Shown here piece by piece: positions 8,187 to 16,445 of a stretch of 33,859 nt of DNA. Location of the stretch: positions 1 through 33,859 of the forward strand of contig DWZN01000031.1 in NCBI GenBank assembly GCA_019117545.1, read 5' to 3'. Position numbers and translations under genes: made by a program. This stretch comes from Candidatus Brevibacterium intestinavium (GTDB lineage: Bacteria > Actinomycetota > Actinomycetes > Actinomycetales > Brevibacteriaceae). How positions within the stretch are numbered: position 1 is the first letter of the stretch; each line of letters begins with the position of its first letter. The notes beneath the pieces were generated by a model. The model saw only the letters and a program-made list of their open reading frames with translations. It had not been told where the DNA came from and did no database searches.

Positions 8187-8192
8187 ACTATA
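8187..8192 (-). promoter_or_regulatory. -10 box of the TIGR02611 gene
   Basis: On the minus strand TATAGT ends 6 bases before the GTG start codon, with no Shine-Dalgarno sequence between. This close spacing predicts a leaderless transcript. A clear -35 is not seen. Confidence 0.5.
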
Positions 8193-8250
8193 GAACGCCG
8201 ACCCTGAAAGCTCGATCTGCGGGTGTGAGCACGATCACCCGAGAACGATT

Positions 8251-8279
8251 TTGCGTATGCCGCCACCTGCGTATAGAGT
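8251..8279 (+). promoter_or_regulatory. Promoter of the tRNA cluster
   Basis: TTGCGT (8251-8256) and TAGAGT (8274-8279) are spaced by 17 bases, about 36 bases ahead of the first tRNA. This is the best placed promoter for the four-gene tRNA transcript. Confidence 0.55.
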
Positions 8280-8315
8280 TGTATCTCGTTGCGAGGGATA
8301 CCGAGCAGACGAAAT

Positions 8316-8388
8316 GCGGATGTGGCTCAGTTGGTAGAGCATCACCTTGCCAAGGTGAGGGTCGCGGGTTCGAGTCCCGTCATCCGCT
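8316..8388 (+). tRNA. tRNA-Gly(GCC)
   Basis: 73 bases fold as a full cloverleaf. The acceptor arms GCGGATG and CATCCGC pair perfectly, the anticodon stem is TCACC/GGTGA around the loop TTGCCAA, and the T arm has GGTTCGAGTCC. The discriminator base is T and no CCA is encoded. It decodes GGC and GGT. Confidence 0.96.
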
Positions 8389-8414
8389 CGGAGGCGTCAT
8401 GGCACTGCCTTGGC

Positions 8415-8485
8415 GGTGGCGTGGCCGAGAGGCGAGGCAGCGGCCTGCAAAGCCGTATACACGGGTTCGAATCCCGTCGCCACCT
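8415..8485 (+). tRNA. tRNA-Cys(GCA)
   Basis: 71 bases. Acceptor arms GGTGGCG/CGCCACC pair perfectly, anticodon loop CTGCAAA gives GCA, T arm GGTTCGAATCC. The discriminator is T, the identity base expected for cysteine. CCA is not encoded. Confidence 0.96.
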
Positions 8486-8515
8486 CGGATGGCCGACAGC
8501 AATGTCGGCTGACCA

Positions 8516-8587
8516 GCGCGATTGGCGCAGCGGTAGCGCGCTTCCTTCACACGGAAGAGGTCACTGGTTCGATCCCAGTATCGCGCA
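8516..8587 (+). tRNA. tRNA-Val(CAC)
   Basis: 72 bases. Acceptor arms GCGCGAT/ATCGCGC, anticodon stem CTTCC/GGAAG with loop TTCACAC, giving CAC, which reads GTG. Discriminator A, CCA not encoded. It differs from the next tRNA at only two bases, both in the anticodon loop (positions 32 and 34). Confidence 0.95.
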
Positions 8588-8624
8588 CAGGGACCACACG
8601 GTTCCGGTGCAACAACAGAATAGA

Positions 8625-8696
8625 GCGCGATTGGCGCAGCGGTAGCGCGCTTCCCTGACACGGAAGAGGTCACTGGTTCGATCCCAGTATCGCGCA
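8625..8696 (+). tRNA. tRNA-Val(GAC)
   Basis: 72 bases with the same stems as the previous gene; the anticodon loop is CTGACAC, giving GAC, which reads GTC and GTT. Discriminator A, CCA not encoded. Last gene of the cluster; the terminator hairpin begins six bases later. Confidence 0.96.
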
Positions 8697-8701
8697 CAGA
8701 A

Positions 8702-8730
8702 GAAGCCCCGGGAACTCCACCCGGGGCTTC
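8702..8730 (+). terminator. Terminator of the tRNA cluster
   Basis: Perfect 11-base arms GAAGCCCCGGG (8702-8712) and CCCGGGGCTTC (8720-8730) around a 7-base loop, immediately after tRNA-Val(GAC). The downstream tail has only scattered Ts, as often in actinobacteria. Confidence 0.85.
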
Positions 8731-8864
8731 GTGCATTCCTCGGAGGCCCCGAGGTCCACCTGTGGCCGTCGTGTTGCAGGTCTGGCACGTGAGCATCATG
8801 CGGCACGAGGCTCTTTAGCTAGTAGGCTGGGCCTGTACACGACGGCAATCACTTCGGAGCACCT

Positions 8865-10145
8865 ATGTCTACTCCTCAGAACCCCGACGGATCGAGCGAC
8901 GGTTCACCCGGTCCGCATTCGAACGGTCAGAACCCGAACAACCAGCCGCCGAGCGCGCCCGACTACGGAAGCAACCCGAACGCGGGGCAGCAGCCTCCGC
9001 AGTACGGGTCCCAGCCCGGCGGACAGCAGTACGGTTCGCAGCAGCCGTTCGGCGCCTCCAGCGGTCAGGACCAGCCCTATGGTTCGCAGCCGTCGCAGCC
9101 CTACGGTTCGCAGCCGGGGCAGAACCAGAACCCCTACGGTCAGAACGCCCAGGGCCAGGATCCGTACGGACAGGGCCAGTACGGGCAGGGCCAGGACCCC
9201 TACGGCCAGGGTCAAGACCCCTACGGGCAGGGCCAGTACGATGCCAACCAGTACGGGCAGAACCCGTACGATCCGAACGCTCAAGGCTATGACCCGAACC
9301 AGTACGGTCAGCAGCCGGCCTATGCCGCTGACGGCTCCTCCGATCAGTTCATCCCGGCCAATCCGAACGCCGCCTACGGTCAGTTCCCCGCGGGCACGGG
9401 CGGCAACACCTCGAAGAACCTCTGGGGCATCCTCGCCCTCATCGGCGGCATCGCCGGTGTCCTGACGTCCGGGCTCCTGTTCGGCGGTCTGCTCGGCATC
9501 GCCGCTGTGGTCTTCGGCTTCATCGCGCTGTCGGCCATCAAGAAGGGCCTGGCTTCGAACAAGGGGATGAGCATCACCGGCCTCATCCTGGGCTTCGTCG
9601 CCGTTCTGTTCACCATCGTCGCGCTGATCATCTACATGTTCCTCGGTGTCGGATTCCTCTCGGCTGTCGAAAGTGCGGCGAGCTCACAGTCGCCCTCGTC
9701 CGATCCGGTCGACCCGAGCCAAGGGGCCGACGGTGGCCAGGCCGCCCCCGCACAGGGCAGCGAAGTCACAATCGGAGACGACGTCACCGCGACCGTGCAG
9801 GTCCGTCCCGGCACAGCGTCCGGACATGCCTCCGGCGCCGAATCGTCCGATGGTGACATCGCCGTCGTCACGATGACGGTCAAGAACGACTCGAGTTCCG
9901 ATATCGAGATGACTCTGGCGAACATGGAAGCCACTGACAGCAGCGGTCAGGACTACGACGACGTCTTCGACGGATCGCAGTACAAGGGCTCGCTCGCCTT
10001 CACTGACCCGGTGCCCGCCGGGGGCGAGACGACCTACGAACTCGCCTTCGGGGTTCCTGCGGACGAAGTCGATGGCATGCACATCAAACTGACCCTTCCC
10101 GAGGACCTCGGAAACGGCAAGGACTTCGAGTTCTCCAAGCAGTGA
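8865..10145 (+). CDS. DUF4190/DUF4352-type membrane protein with YGQ-rich N-terminus
   Basis: A 426-residue protein in three parts. Residues 1-180 are disordered, rich in Gln, Gly, Tyr, Pro and Asn with many YGQ and YGSQ units. Residues about 185-265 hold hydrophobic segments with the Gly-rich pattern of DUF4190 (LWGILALIGGIAGVL; GLLGIAAVVFGFIALSAIKKG; GMSITGLILGFVAVLFTIVA). Residues about 300-426 resemble the DUF4352 extracytoplasmic domain (EVTIGDDVTATVQV; VVTMTVKNDSSSDIEM; FTDPVPAGGETTYELAF). By the usual orientation the first part is cytoplasmic and the last is outside. Function is unknown. ATG 8865 follows a GGAG at 8856. It stands alone between a tRNA terminator and thrS; a TAGGCT at 8823-8828 could be its -10. 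Confidence 0.75.
   Translation: MSTPQNPDGSSDGSPGPHSNGQNPNNQPPSAPDYGSNPNAGQQPPQYGSQPGGQQYGSQQPFGASSGQDQPYGSQPSQPYGSQPGQNQNPYGQNAQGQDPYGQGQYGQGQDPYGQGQDPYGQGQYDANQYGQNPYDPNAQGYDPNQYGQQPAYAADGSSDQFIPANPNAAYGQFPAGTGGNTSKNLWGILALIGGIAGVLTSGLLFGGLLGIAAVVFGFIALSAIKKGLASNKGMSITGLILGFVAVLFTIVALIIYMFLGVGFLSAVESAASSQSPSSDPVDPSQGADGGQAAPAQGSEVTIGDDVTATVQVRPGTASGHASGAESSDGDIAVVTMTVKNDSSSDIEMTLANMEATDSSGQDYDDVFDGSQYKGSLAFTDPVPAGGETTYELAFGVPADEVDGMHIKLTLPEDLGNGKDFEFSKQ
8964..9314 (+). repeat. YGQ/YGSQ repeat region inside the DUF4190-type gene
   Basis: Codes for residues 34-150. Short units such as YGSQP, DPYGQGQ and QYGQGQ recur more than ten times with in-frame spacing and nearly identical codons (TACGGNCAG). 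The units are irregular, so slippage or selection on composition, not a fixed-length tandem array, explains them. Confidence 0.8.
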
Positions 10146-10158
10146 GAAGCCCCATCCG

Positions 10159-10217
10159 GGTCTGCGAGTCTGCCCGAGACGGCGTCTTCGGCGCGTGTCC
10201 GGGCAGGCTCGCAGACC
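10159..10217 (+). terminator. Long stem-loop after the DUF4190-type gene
   Basis: 18-base arms (10159-10176 and 10200-10217) pair throughout, with a single G-U wobble, around a 23-base loop. It begins 13 bases after the stop codon. It is well placed as a terminator, though no T-run follows. Confidence 0.6.
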
Positions 10218-10232
10218 TCGGCCAACTCAGCA

Positions 10233-10260
10233 TGGGTGGCAGTCGCGTGACTGCCACCCA
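10233..10260 (+). terminator. Second stem-loop upstream of thrS
   Basis: Perfect 12-base arms (TGGGTGGCAGTC and its complement at 10249-10260) with a 4-base GCGT loop. It may be a second terminator of the preceding gene or an operator for thrS. Confidence 0.55.
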
Positions 10261-10263
10261 ACT

Positions 10264-10282
10264 GATTCGGAACCACCGAATC
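10264..10282. repeat. Inverted repeat at the thrS promoter
   Basis: Perfect 7-base arms GATTCGG (10264-10270) and CCGAATC (10276-10282), 5-base spacer. It lies where a -35 would be relative to the TAGAAT at 10288, so it could be a regulator-binding site. Confidence 0.4.
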
Positions 10283-10287
10283 GGTAC

Positions 10288-10293
10288 TAGAAT
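10288..10293 (+). promoter_or_regulatory. -10 box of thrS
   Basis: TAGAAT fits the TANNNT form; transcription would start near 10300, leaving a leader of about 38 bases that carries a GGAG at 10326-10329, 8 bases before the GTG start. No T-box leader fits in so short a space. Confidence 0.5.
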
Positions 10294-10337
10294 CTTGAGG
10301 GCGAGAAGTCCTCACAGCAGACGAATGGAGAAGATCA

Positions 10338-12344
10338 GTGGCAGACAGCATTGACTGCGCGGGAGAGAGCATCCCTTGGAAAGAGGGGCTGACCGGTACG
10401 GAGATCTTCTCCTCGGACCGCACGGTCATTGCGATGTGGCTCAACGGCGAACCCGCTGACCTCAGCCGCGAACTCAACGCCGGCGACTCGATCGCACCGA
10501 TCACCATCGACTCCGATGCCGGCCTGGACATCCTCCGCCACTCGACCGGACACGTGACCGCCCAGGCCGTCCAGGAGCTGTTCCCCGGAACCAAGCTCGG
10601 CATCGGGCCCTACATCACCGACGGCTACTACTTCGACTTCGACGTCGCCGAACCCTTCACCCCCGAAGACCTCAAGGCGATCCAGAAGAGGGCCGCCCAG
10701 ATCGTCAAGTCCGGGCAGACCTTCAACCGCGTCGTCGTCACCGAGGACGAGGCCCGTCAGCGCATGGCGAACGAGCCGTTCAAGCTCGAACTCATCGACG
10801 ACAAGGGCCATGCCTCCGACGGTGATTCCGCCGTCGAGGTCGGTGCCGGGGAACTCACCGTCTACGAGAACATCGACCGCAAGGGCGAGGTCGTGTGGCA
10901 GGACCTGTGCCGCGGACCCCACCTGCCGAACACCAAACTCATCGGCAACGGCTTCGCCATCACTCGGTCGTCGGCGGCCTACTGGCGCGGCGACCAGTCC
11001 AATGCGAGCCTGCAGCGCGTCTACGGCACCGCCTGGGCGAGCAAGGACGATCTCAAGGCCTACCAGGACCGCATCGCCGAGGCCGAACGCCGCGACCACC
11101 GCAAGATCGGTGCCGAACTCGACCTGTTCTCCTTCCCCGAGGAACTCGGTTCCGGTCTGCCCGTCTTCCACCCCAAGGGCGGTGTGATCAAGCGCGAGAT
11201 GGAGGACTACGTCCGGGCCCGCCACATCGAGGAGGGCTTCGAGTACGTCGGCACCCCGCACATCTCCAAGGAATCGCTCTACTACACCTCCGGGCACCTG
11301 CCCTACTACGGGGAGAACATGTTCCCGGCGATGTCGGTCGACGAAGTCCGCGACGAATCCGGCCAGGTCGTCAAGGACGGCACCCCGTACCGCCTCAAGG
11401 CGATGAACTGCCCGATGCACAACCTCATCTACCGCTCCCGCGGCCGGTCCTACCGCGATCTGCCTCTGCGGCTGTTCGAGTTCGGCACCGTCTACCGCGA
11501 TGAAGCCTCGGGCGTCATCCACGGACTGACCCGCGTCCGGGCGCTGACCCAGGACGACTCGCACTCCTATGTCGCCCAGGAGGACGCCGGAGCCGAGATC
11601 CGTCACCTGCTGAACTTCGTGCTCAGCCTGTTGCGCGACTTCGGGCTCGACGACTTCTACCTGGAGCTGTCCACCCGCGACGAGGAAGGGAAGAAGGCCG
11701 ATAAATTCATCGGCTCCGACGAGCAGTGGACCGAGGCGACGAGGGTCCTCGAGGAGGTCGCGCAGGAGACCGGTCTCGAACTCGTGCCCGATCCGGGCGG
11801 CGCGGCGTTCTACGGACCGAAGATCTCCGTCCAGGCCCGTGACGCCATCGGCCGCACCTGGCAGATGTCGACCGTCCAGCTCGACTTCAACCAACCCGAA
11901 CGCTTCGAACTCGAATACGTCGCCGCCGACGGAACGCGCCAGCAGCCGGTGATGATCCACTCGGCGAAGTTCGGTTCGATCGAACGCTTCCTCGGGGTGC
12001 TGACCGAGCACTACGCCGGTGCGTTCCCCGTCTGGCTCGCCCCCGTCCAGGTGACCTGCATTCCCGTGGCCGATGAGTTCAACGACTACCTCGCCGAGGT
12101 GGCCGCACAGCTGCGCGCGGCCGGTGTCCGCGTCGAGATCGATGACAGCGACGACCGCTTCGGCAAGAAGATCCGCAACGCGTCGAAATCGAAGGTCCCC
12201 TTCACCCTCATCGCAGGCGGTGAGGACCGGGACGCGGGCGCCGTGTCCTTCCGCTTCCGATCCGGGGAGCAGGACAACGGGGTGCCCGTCGCCGAGGCGG
12301 TCGCCCGCATCCTCGACGCGATCGAGACCAAGGCCCAGGTATGA
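10338..12344 (+). CDS. thrS: Threonine--tRNA ligase
   Basis: A 668-residue class II synthetase that charges tRNA-Thr. The N-terminal TGS domain spans about 1-75, and the editing (second additional) domain begins with [18 protein letters not shown] and includes the metal-binding HSTGH and later CRGPHLPNT. The catalytic core has the zinc ligands in KAMNCPMHN, motif 2 around EFGTVYRDE, and the [16 protein letters not shown] motif 3 region. The C-terminal anticodon-binding domain starts near 558 ([13 protein letters not shown]). GTG 10338 has a good ribosome-binding site. The stop overlaps the HIT gene by four bases. thrS-HIT coupling is a common actinobacterial arrangement. Confidence 0.98.
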   Translation: MADSIDCAGESIPWKEGLTGTEIFSSDRTVIAMWLNGEPADLSRELNAGDSIAPITIDSDAGLDILRHSTGHVTAQAVQELFPGTKLGIGPYITDGYYFDFDVAEPFTPEDLKAIQKRAAQIVKSGQTFNRVVVTEDEARQRMANEPFKLELIDDKGHASDGDSAVEVGAGELTVYENIDRKGEVVWQDLCRGPHLPNTKLIGNGFAITRSSAAYWRGDQSNASLQRVYGTAWASKDDLKAYQDRIAEAERRDHRKIGAELDLFSFPEELGSGLPVFHPKGGVIKREMEDYVRARHIEEGFEYVGTPHISKESLYYTSGHLPYYGENMFPAMSVDEVRDESGQVVKDGTPYRLKAMNCPMHNLIYRSRGRSYRDLPLRLFEFGTVYRDEASGVIHGLTRVRALTQDDSHSYVAQEDAGAEIRHLLNFVLSLLRDFGLDDFYLELSTRDEEGKKADKFIGSDEQWTEATRVLEEVAQETGLELVPDPGGAAFYGPKISVQARDAIGRTWQMSTVQLDFNQPERFELEYVAADGTRQQPVMIHSAKFGSIERFLGVLTEHYAGAFPVWLAPVQVTCIPVADEFNDYLAEVAAQLRAAGVRVEIDDSDDRFGKKIRNASKSKVPFTLIAGGEDRDAGAVSFRFRSGEQDNGVPVAEAVARILDAIETKAQV

Positions 12345-12949
12345 GCGCAGGCGGCGAGGACCTGACCGCACAGAATCATCCGGCAGACGGCCGCCTCGGC
12401 GACGGGATCCCCTATCCCGAGGCGGCCGCCGGATTCCCCCGCGAACCCGATGGGTTCCAACGGCTGTGGACACCGCACCGGATGGTCTACATCGACGGTC
12501 AGGACAAACCGAAGGACTCCGGGGTCTCCGAGTGCCCGTTCTGCACCTCACCGACGAAGTCCGATGCCGAAGGACTCATCGTCGGCCGCGGTCAGACGGT
12601 GTTCGCGGTGCTCAACCTCTACCCGTACAATCCCGGACACCTGCTCATCTGCCCCTACCGTCATGTGGCCGACTACACGGATCTGACCGAGGACGAGACC
12701 GTTGAGCTCGCCCAATTCACGCAGAAGGCCATGCGGGTCATCCGCGCCGTGTCCGGCCCGCACGGATTCAACCTGGGCATGAACCAGGGGCCCGTCGCCG
12801 GGGCCGGCATCGCCGCCCACCTCCACCAGCATGTCGTGCCGCGGTGGGGCGGGGACGCGAACTTCCTGCCCGTGGTCGCCCAGACCAAGGCCCTGCCGCA
12901 AGTGCACGCCGATGTGCAGGCGCGGCTGTCGAAAGAATGGAACCGATGA
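12341..12949 (+). CDS. HIT-domain protein, Ap4A phosphorylase type
   Basis: A 202-residue histidine-triad protein. The triad HLHQH at residues 160-164 followed by VVPRW is the nucleotide-binding and catalytic motif; [15 protein letters not shown] precedes it. ECPFC (Cys65, Cys68) matches the zinc site of this subgroup. The thrS-linked mycobacterial homologue is a diadenosine tetraphosphate phosphorylase, so cleavage of Ap4A (a side product of aminoacyl-tRNA synthetases) is the likely role, by family and context. Both ends overlap the neighbours in ATGA form, which implies coupled translation with thrS and with the peptidase. Confidence 0.9.
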   Translation: MSAGGEDLTAQNHPADGRLGDGIPYPEAAAGFPREPDGFQRLWTPHRMVYIDGQDKPKDSGVSECPFCTSPTKSDAEGLIVGRGQTVFAVLNLYPYNPGHLLICPYRHVADYTDLTEDETVELAQFTQKAMRVIRAVSGPHGFNLGMNQGPVAGAGIAAHLHQHVVPRWGGDANFLPVVAQTKALPQVHADVQARLSKEWNR

Positions 12950-14907
12950 ACCCCGAAGATCTCGACACCCTCGCCGAGTACTCGACCCCGAAGCTGCGCG
13001 GCGACGAAGCCGTCATCTCGATCCGCAGACCCGACCTCGAGTCGAACAGCTACCTGTCCCAGCTCTTCGCGCTCGGGTCGGACCGCTCACGTCGTCTCAC
13101 CCACGCCTGGCACGACTCGGACCCGCAGATCCACCCGAACTGGTCGGGATTCCTCCGGGCGGAGCGGAAGGCCGCCGCCCAGCTCTACATCGGCTCCACC
13201 CTGGAGACGGCGCACCAGATCACCGACAACCATCTCGGCGTGTCCGAATTCGCCATCGACGACGCCGGCGCCCGCGCCCTCTACGTCGCACGCGTGGCAG
13301 AACCCGGCCGCTACGGACTCGACGACGACGTCCCCGCGGCCGAGGAGGCCCCACGCAGGATCACGACCTCGGCCTACCTCAGCAACGGCCTCGGCTACAC
13401 CGACGACCGTCCGGCCAGAGCCTTCCTCGTCGACCTCGCCGAACCCGGGCTCGGCAAGGTCGGACTCCGCGCAGCCTCTGAGGTGCCGCTGTCGACGCTG
13501 CTGAGCACCCCTGACTGCGATGTCCACGACCCGCAGTTCTCCCCGGCAGGCACCCGCGCGTCCGTGGTTGCGGCGCTCCACCCCGACCGGGGCCGGCCCG
13601 ACCTGCGATCGACCGTCTGGCTGCTGGGCGGAGACACCGCCGAACCGCTGGACCTGCCGTCGATGGACGTCAGCCGGCACCTGTGGCTCGACGAGGACAC
13701 GGTGGTGCTGGTCGGCAATGCGCTGACCCGCGACGAACTCGACTTCGTCGGGCAGATGCCCGGGCTGTTCGTCCACGACCTGCGAACCGGTTCGACGCGG
13801 CGCCTGACCGACCCGGAGACCGTGGCCGTGGCGGCGCTGCGCCCGCGGGCTGTCGAGGGAGGACTCATCGCCGTCGTCGACACCGACGGAGCCTCCCGCC
13901 TGGCGAGGATCGACCTGCAGGCCGAAGGCCTCGGCATCGACGAGATCGATTTCCTCAGCGATGCCACGACCGTCGTGAGCGGCTTCGACGCCGATGACGA
14001 GACACTCGTGTTCACCGGGTCGACCCCGAGTTCCCCGGCCGTGCTCGGCCGCCTCGACCTGAAGACCGACGACGCCCCGCTCATGCTCAGGCAGCATCCG
14101 GCGCCGGCGAATTCCGTCGTGCCCGAGGTGCTGAGGGTGCCCGGGGACGGCGGAACCATCACCGGGTGGCTGGCGAAACCGCGCGGACAGGGACCGTTCC
14201 CCGTCATCGTCAACATCCACGGCGGGCCCTTCTCCCAATACACCCACTCCTGGTTCGACGAGACCCAGGTGCTGACCTCGGCGGGCTTCGCAGTCGTGTA
14301 CTCGAATCCGCGCGGGTCCGGCGGACGCACCCGCAGTTGGGGGACCGCGGTGCAGGCCGATATGGCGGGACCGGCCATGGCCGATGTGCTGGCTGTGCTC
14401 GACCACGCCCTCGAGAACGACCCCGCCCTCGACGCCGACCGCCTCGGCGTCCAGGGCGGCTCCTACGGCGGCTATCTCACGGCCATGACGATCGCCGCCG
14501 ATGACCGATTCCGCGGCGCCATCGTCGAACGCGGATACCTCGACCCCGACAGCTTCGTGGGCACCTCGGACATCGGACGCTTCTTCACCGAGGAGTACAC
14601 CAGCCGCAATCCGCAGGCGATCGCTCGCCAGTCACCGCTGGCCCACGCCGACCAGGTGGGGACACCGACGCTGGTGATGCATTCGGAGCTCGACTTCCGC
14701 TGCCCCTTGGAACAGGCGCAGCAGTACTACGCGGCCCTGCAGCGGGCAGGGGTGGACACCGAGATGCTCATCTTCCCGGGAGAGAACCACGAGCTGTCCC
14801 GGGCCGGTCAGCCGCGCCATCGTCGGCAGCGCTTCGAGGCCATCCTCGACTGGTGGGATCGTCATCTCACCTCTGCCGACGACGCCGGCTCGGCCGCAGC
14901 CGACTGA
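12946..14907 (+). CDS. S9-family serine peptidase (prolyl oligopeptidase/acylaminoacyl peptidase type)
   Basis: About 653 residues. The N-terminal two thirds form the expected beta-propeller-like region; the C-terminal alpha/beta hydrolase domain starts near 390. It has IHGGPFSQY (oxyanion region), the nucleophile elbow GGSYGGYLT with Ser506, an Asp near 583 (SELDFRCPLEQ) and His615 (GENHELSR), the order Ser-Asp-His of the family. No signal peptide is seen, so it should be cytoplasmic and act on short peptides. I chose ATG 12946 for its ATGA overlap with the HIT gene; ATG 12937 is also in frame. Its place in a thrS-HIT unit is unusual. Confidence 0.9.
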   Translation: MNPEDLDTLAEYSTPKLRGDEAVISIRRPDLESNSYLSQLFALGSDRSRRLTHAWHDSDPQIHPNWSGFLRAERKAAAQLYIGSTLETAHQITDNHLGVSEFAIDDAGARALYVARVAEPGRYGLDDDVPAAEEAPRRITTSAYLSNGLGYTDDRPARAFLVDLAEPGLGKVGLRAASEVPLSTLLSTPDCDVHDPQFSPAGTRASVVAALHPDRGRPDLRSTVWLLGGDTAEPLDLPSMDVSRHLWLDEDTVVLVGNALTRDELDFVGQMPGLFVHDLRTGSTRRLTDPETVAVAALRPRAVEGGLIAVVDTDGASRLARIDLQAEGLGIDEIDFLSDATTVVSGFDADDETLVFTGSTPSSPAVLGRLDLKTDDAPLMLRQHPAPANSVVPEVLRVPGDGGTITGWLAKPRGQGPFPVIVNIHGGPFSQYTHSWFDETQVLTSAGFAVVYSNPRGSGGRTRSWGTAVQADMAGPAMADVLAVLDHALENDPALDADRLGVQGGSYGGYLTAMTIAADDRFRGAIVERGYLDPDSFVGTSDIGRFFTEEYTSRNPQAIARQSPLAHADQVGTPTLVMHSELDFRCPLEQAQQYYAALQRAGVDTEMLIFPGENHELSRAGQPRHRRQRFEAILDWWDRHLTSADDAGSAAAD

Positions 14908-15035
14908 GCCCATGCACGCACTCAGCGCCGCCTCGGCGATCACCCCGTCACATCACTGCCGACCGCTCGATGCGCGCCTCGACTTGGCCGCGGCGGTGCG
15001 GAGCCGATATCGTTCTCTGGGCCGCTGTCGCGGTC

Positions 15036-15064
15036 TTGCCGAAAACCCCCAGCATCACTATTCT
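15036..15064 (+). promoter_or_regulatory. Promoter of the Nudix gene
   Basis: TTGCCG (15036-15041) and TATTCT (15059-15064) are spaced by exactly 17 bases, about 42 bases upstream of the ATG at 15106. The rest of the 198-base gap after the peptidase gene holds no recognisable gene. Confidence 0.6.
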
Positions 15065-15105
15065 GCAAACACTTGCCTGCCCTCGTCGTCGACCACTGGA
15101 GAACC

Positions 15106-15585
15106 ATGAAACCTCGTAAAGCCTCACGGGTCGTATTACTCAATGAGCGCGACGAGGTTCTCCTGATTCGAGCCCAGGATCTGCTCGCCCCCAGCCATCA
15201 GTGGTGGATGACGTGCGGGGGAGGATCCGAACTCGGCGAATCCGCTGCCCAGACAGCAGCCCGGGAACTGGCCGAGGAGACCGGAATCGAATGCGAGCCC
15301 CACGAACTCATCGGCCCCTTGGCCACGCGCGACGAAGTCTTCGAATTCACCGAGAAGTCCCTGCGTCAGCTCGAGACCTACTTCGCGTTCCGCACCAGTG
15401 AGGACATCGAACTCGAGGACGCGGTGTGGACGGACATCGAAAAGCGCAGCCTGCTGGAGTTCCGCTGGTGGACACGCGAGCAGCTGATGGCCACGACCGA
15501 GACGATCTATCCGAAGAACCTGCTCAGCCTCATCGATCTGGCCACTGCCGGTTCCGTGCCCGACGTGCCTCTCGTCATCGACTGA
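15106..15585 (+). CDS. Nudix hydrolase
   Basis: A 159-residue Nudix protein. The complete Nudix box runs from Gly39 to Ile61: G-x5-E-x7-R-E-L-A-E-E-T-G-I, with Glu45, Arg53, Glu54, Glu57 and Glu58, the Mg2+-binding acidic residues. Such enzymes cleave nucleoside diphosphates linked to another group; the substrate cannot be read from the sequence. It starts at ATG 15106, after GGAG at 15098-15101 (4-base spacing); an ATG-like start further upstream lacks this. A Nudix gene near yebC-ruvC is also known in mycobacteria. A short GGCCC/GGGCC hairpin at 15586-15598 follows the stop. Confidence 0.92.
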   Translation: MKPRKASRVVLLNERDEVLLIRAQDLLAPSHQWWMTCGGGSELGESAAQTAARELAEETGIECEPHELIGPLATRDEVFEFTEKSLRQLETYFAFRTSEDIELEDAVWTDIEKRSLLEFRWWTREQLMATTETIYPKNLLSLIDLATAGSVPDVPLVID

Positions 15586-15653
15586 GGCCCGTCGGGCCCA
15601 CCCCGATCCGGGCGGCTGACGCGAACGGTCGGAGCGGAGGTCCCGGGCGAGCG

Positions 15654-15661
15654 TATAGACT
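15654..15661 (+). promoter_or_regulatory. -10 region of yebC
   Basis: TATAGACT contains the hexamer TAGACT that also serves zapE and the MBL gene. Transcription would start near 15667, leaving a short leader with the strong AGGAAGGA at 15679-15686. No good -35 is visible. Confidence 0.5.
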
Positions 15662-15692
15662 TGAGAGGCTGTAACTACAGGAAGGAACACCA

Positions 15693-16445
15693 GTGGCAGG
15701 TCATTCCAAATGGGCAACGACTAAACACAAGAAAGCTGCCATCGATGCCAAGCGCGGCAAACTCTTCGCCAAGCTGATCAAGAACATCGAGGTTGCCGCT
15801 CGCAACGGTGGACCTGACCCCGACGGCAACCCGACGCTCTTCGATGCGATCCAGAAGGCGAAGAAGAACTCCGTCCCGGCCGACAACATCAGTCGCGCGG
15901 TCAAGCGGGGCGGAGGCCTCGACGGCTCGGGTGTCAACTACGAGACGATCATGTACGAAGGCTACGCCGCCGGCGGTGTGGCCCTGCTCATCGAATGCCT
16001 CACCGACAACCGCAACCGCGCGGCCTCCGAAGTGCGCGTGGCCGTGACCCGCAACGGCGGGACGATGGCCGACCCGGGCTCGGTGACCTACAACTTCAAC
16101 CGCAAGGGCGTCATCATCGTCAGCGCTGAGGAGGCCGACGAAGAGGCCATCCTGCTGGCGACCATGGACGCCGGTGCCGAAGAGGTCAAGGAATCGGGCG
16201 AGAAGTTCGAGATCATCTCCGAGGCCACCGACCTCGTGGACGTGCGCACGGCACTCGTCGACGCCGGAATCGACTACGACTCCGCCGACGCGTCGTTCGT
16301 TCCCGAACTCGAGGTCGACCTCGACGCCGAGACCGCGCGGAAGGTCTTCGGCCTCATCGATGCGCTCGAGGACTGCGACGATGTCCAGAACGTGTACTCG
16401 AACGCCGATGTCAGCGACGAGGTCCTCGCCGAACTCGACGCCTGA
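15693..16445 (+). CDS. yebC: YebC/PmpR family protein
   Basis: A 250-residue TACO1/YebC/PmpR protein. The N-terminus [20 protein letters not shown] and [17 protein letters not shown] is diagnostic, and [20 protein letters not shown] and the acidic C-terminal half follow. Members were first annotated as transcription regulators; more recent work links YebC to ribosomes and to translation of proline-rich stretches. GTG 15693 is preceded by AGGAAGGA with 6-base spacing. The stop and the ruvC start share one base, so the pair is cotranscribed. yebC-ruvC linkage is conserved. Confidence 0.97.
   Translation: MAGHSKWATTKHKKAAIDAKRGKLFAKLIKNIEVAARNGGPDPDGNPTLFDAIQKAKKNSVPADNISRAVKRGGGLDGSGVNYETIMYEGYAAGGVALLIECLTDNRNRAASEVRVAVTRNGGTMADPGSVTYNFNRKGVIIVSAEEADEEAILLATMDAGAEEVKESGEKFEIISEATDLVDVRTALVDAGIDYDSADASFVPELEVDLDAETARKVFGLIDALEDCDDVQNVYSNADVSDEVLAELDA

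Noticed and set aside
8316-8696. Integrated element at the tRNA cluster
   Set aside because: No duplicated tRNA 3' end, integrase or phage-like gene is found; the repeated sequence is explained by two complete tRNA-Val genes.
8964-9314. CRISPR or DNA tandem array
   Set aside because: The repetition follows codons of a clear protein frame, units are irregular in length, and there are no spacers.
10159-10293. T-box riboswitch before thrS
   Set aside because: The stem-loops lie upstream of the likely -10, the leader is about 38 bases, and no T-box consensus sequence is seen.
10335-12551. Long open frame of 738 codons on the minus strand opposite thrS
   Set aside because: It lies antisense to a certain thrS, has only Arg/Asp/Val-rich sequence with no domain, and such shadow frames are expected in high-GC DNA. 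The same holds for 22921-25452 (opposite rel) and 30921-33263 (opposite aspS-rarA).
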